This document shows positions 36,951-38,631 of a DNA stretch of 38,631 nucleotides, one piece after another; positions within the stretch are counted from its first letter, which is position 1; the number at the start of each line of letters is the position of its first letter. The position numbers were made by a program, and so were the translations under genes. The DNA comes from Bacteroidota bacterium (GTDB taxonomy: Bacteria; Bacteroidota; Bacteroidia; Bacteroidales; UBA12077): positions 1 to 38,631 of the forward strand of contig JAIFLC010000102.1 of the NCBI GenBank assembly GCA_020049295.1, in the 5' to 3' direction. The notes below the pieces were generated by a model. It did no database searches, had not been told where the DNA came from, and was given only the letters and a program-made list of their open reading frames with translations.

Positions 36951-38631
36951 TTATTTTGTTTTGATTAATTCTTGTAGCATATACATTTCGTCGCGTAAAC
37001 GCGCTGCTTCTTTAAAATCAAGCGCCTTGGCTGCTTTCTCCATTTTTAAACGAGTATTTTCGATGGCTTTTTCCATTGCTATCTTATTCATATATTTGAC
37101 AACAGGATCTGCTGCAATATCAATACTTTCAGGTTCGATATATGCTTTTCCTGTCTTGTCAATTTTTGACTTATAGTCGCCCATCATTGACTTTGATGCT
37201 TTTATAATTTGTGTTGGAGTGATGCCGTGTTTTTCGTTATAAGCTAATTGTTTTTCTCTTCGACGAGTGGTTTCATCTATTGTTTGTTTCATCGAATCCG
37301 TAATTTTATCAGCATACATAATTACCCTGCCATCAATGTTTCTGGCAGCTCGTCCTGATGTTTGGGTCAAGGCTCTTGATGATCGTAAAAAGCCTTCCTT
37401 GTCAGCATCCAGAATTGCAACCAGAGCAACTTCGGGTAAATCAAGACCTTCGCGCAACAGGTTAATTCCCACCAATACATCAAAAGTTCCGTTTCTAAGC
37501 TGATCCATAATTTCAACTCTTTCCAGTGTTTCTATATCCGAATGAATGTATCGACATTTAATATCAAATCGTATAAGATATTTTGTCAGTTCTTCTGCCA
37601 TCCTTTTAGTTAATGTAGTTACTAAAACACGTTGATTTTTTTCTGTCCGAATATTAATTTCTTCCATTAAATCATCAATCTGGTTTAAGGATGGACGAAC
37701 TTCAACTTCAGGATCAAGTAGGCCTGTTGGTCTTATTAATTGCTCAACTACAATGCCCTCTGATTTTTCAAGTTCATAATCTGCGGGTGTTGCACTAACA
37801 AAAATAATCTGGTTTACTAATTGTTCGAATTCATCAAATTTCAAGGGCCGGTTATCAATAGCTGCAGGCAATCGAAATCCATATTCAACCAGGTTTTTCT
37901 TGCGTGAATTGTCCCCACCATACATTGCTCTGATTTGAGGAATGGTTGCATGGCTTTCATCTATCACAACTAAAAAATCATCCGGAAAATAATCGAGCAA
38001 ACAGAATGGACGCGTTCCGGGTTTTCGTCCATCAAAATATCGCGAGTAGTTTTCAATTCCGGAGCAATAGCCTAATTCCTTGATCATCTCAAGATCATAC
38101 TCTACCCTATCTTTAATTCTTTTGGCTTCTGGGTTTTTTCCTATGGATTTAAAATACTCAATTTGTTGAAAAAGATCATCCTGAATTTCACGAATAGCCT
38201 TGTGCATTCGCTCTTTTGTTGTAACAAAGATGTTTGCAGGGTAAATAATTCCTTTCGTTAATGTCTCAACAGTACCATTGGTAATGGGATTGAATGATTC
38301 TATTTCTTCAATTTCATCCCCTAAAAAGATAACACGGTATGCCAGATCGCTGTATGCAAGATAAATATCAACTGTATCGCCATTAACGCGAAAGGTACCC
38401 GGTTTAAAATCAAGTTCACTTCTTGAATATAAGCTCTCGACAAGTGTTCTTAGAAATTTATTACGACTAACCAAATCACCCTGATTTATGGTTATTGTAT
38501 TACTGTGAAAATCTTCCGGATTACCAATACCATAAATACACGAAACTGACGAAACAACGATTACATCTTTTCTTCCTGATAATAGAGATGATGTGGCACT
38601 TAACCGTAGTTTTTCTATTTCTTGATTTATC
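36951..38631 (-). CDS. uvrB: UvrABC system protein B (5' end outside the window)
   Basis: The frame is open to the right edge and covers about 560 residues of the usual 670. UvrB is the damage-verifying helicase subunit of nucleotide excision repair; it is loaded by UvrA and then recruits UvrC. Visible parts, in order: LRLSATSSLLSGRKDVIVVSS and SCIYGIGNPEDF (domain 1a/2 region), VVIDESHATIPQI (Walker B, DESH), IIFVSATPADYE (motif III), TTLTKRMAEELTKYL (motif IV), GINLLREGLDLPEVALVAIL and QTSGRAARN (motifs V and VI), and a C-terminal UVR motif (FKEAARLRDEMYMLQELI) that contacts UvrC. Walker A and the beta-hairpin start lie beyond the edge. An internal TTG at 38474 is not the real start. Confidence 0.97.
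   Translation of the reverse strand, partial: INQEIEKLRLSATSSLLSGRKDVIVVSSVSCIYGIGNPEDFHSNTITINQGDLVSRNKFLRTLVESLYSRSELDFKPGTFRVNGDTVDIYLAYSDLAYRVIFLGDEIEEIESFNPITNGTVETLTKGIIYPANIFVTTKERMHKAIREIQDDLFQQIEYFKSIGKNPEAKRIKDRVEYDLEMIKELGYCSGIENYSRYFDGRKPGTRPFCLLDYFPDDFLVVIDESHATIPQIRAMYGGDNSRKKNLVEYGFRLPAAIDNRPLKFDEFEQLVNQIIFVSATPADYELEKSEGIVVEQLIRPTGLLDPEVEVRPSLNQIDDLMEEINIRTEKNQRVLVTTLTKRMAEELTKYLIRFDIKCRYIHSDIETLERVEIMDQLRNGTFDVLVGINLLREGLDLPEVALVAILDADKEGFLRSSRALTQTSGRAARNIDGRVIMYADKITDSMKQTIDETTRRREKQLAYNEKHGITPTQIIKASKSMMGDYKSKIDKTGKAYIEPESIDIAADPVVKYMNKIAMEKAIENTRLKMEKAAKALDFKEAARLRDEMYMLQELIKTK

Overview
The window is AT-rich bacterial DNA that reads as Bacteroidota, most likely Bacteroidales or Marinilabiliales-like. 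The signs are periplasmic two-propeller (reg_prop) sensor kinases, a short (286 aa) primary sigma factor, a DUF7033-type polysaccharide deacetylase, a TPR/outer-membrane barrel pair, start sites without clear Shine-Dalgarno sequences, and several matches to the Bacteroidota -7 box TAnnTTTG. It looks chromosomal: housekeeping genes (mutS2, ftsE, gyrB, dapF, a DegP-type protease, rpoD, uvrB) are spread through it. I see no tRNA, rRNA, CRISPR array, transposase or phage gene.

Layout. 1-2.5 kb: the tail of a DUF362 protein, a 522-aa fusion of NapH-like membrane and NapG-like polyferredoxin parts, and a multi-pass membrane protein. 2.5-4.7 kb (minus): a prolyl-oligopeptidase-family lipoprotein. 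5-16.8 kb: three consecutive very large sensor histidine kinases. Each has a predicted 14-blade periplasmic sensor, a Y_Y_Y region, one TM helix, a coiled coil and a kinase core. The first and third carry a fused receiver; the second has its receiver as a separate gene 13 bp downstream. None has the AraC-type DNA-binding domain usual in Bacteroides HTCS proteins. 16.9-22.4 kb (plus): mutS2, a polysaccharide deacetylase, an MNT/HEPN toxin-antitoxin pair, a small membrane protein and a FemAB/GNAT-like protein. 22.4-25.1 kb (minus): a small conserved protein, ftsE, a broken polysaccharide flippase and a hexapeptide acetyltransferase, converging on the plus-strand arm with a 2-bp gap. 25.3-30.1 kb: a 1024-aa TPR protein and an outer-membrane barrel. 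30.4-38.6 kb: gyrB, an S9-type hydrolase, dapF, a DegP/HtrA protease, rpoD and uvrB (cut by the window edge).

How the genes fit together. The kinase cluster looks like a tandemly duplicated signalling array whose outputs are receivers without effector domains, so a partner regulator elsewhere or a phosphorelay is implied. The 19.4-24.2 kb genes resemble a small cell-surface carbohydrate locus, with a toxin-antitoxin pair inside it and an inactivated flippase.

Most notable observations: the third kinase seems to lack two segments (most of propeller blade 14 and the middle of Y_Y_Y), and the flippase lacks a similar-sized segment with loss of frame. These are three short internal losses that could be real deletions or assembly errors. 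The receiver of the second kinase is split off in another frame. NapH and NapG parts are fused around an internal twin-Arg segment. The gyrB terminator is a perfect 17-bp-stem palindrome that also encodes the C-terminus of the opposing hydrolase. I did not find a clearly new defence or mobile system.
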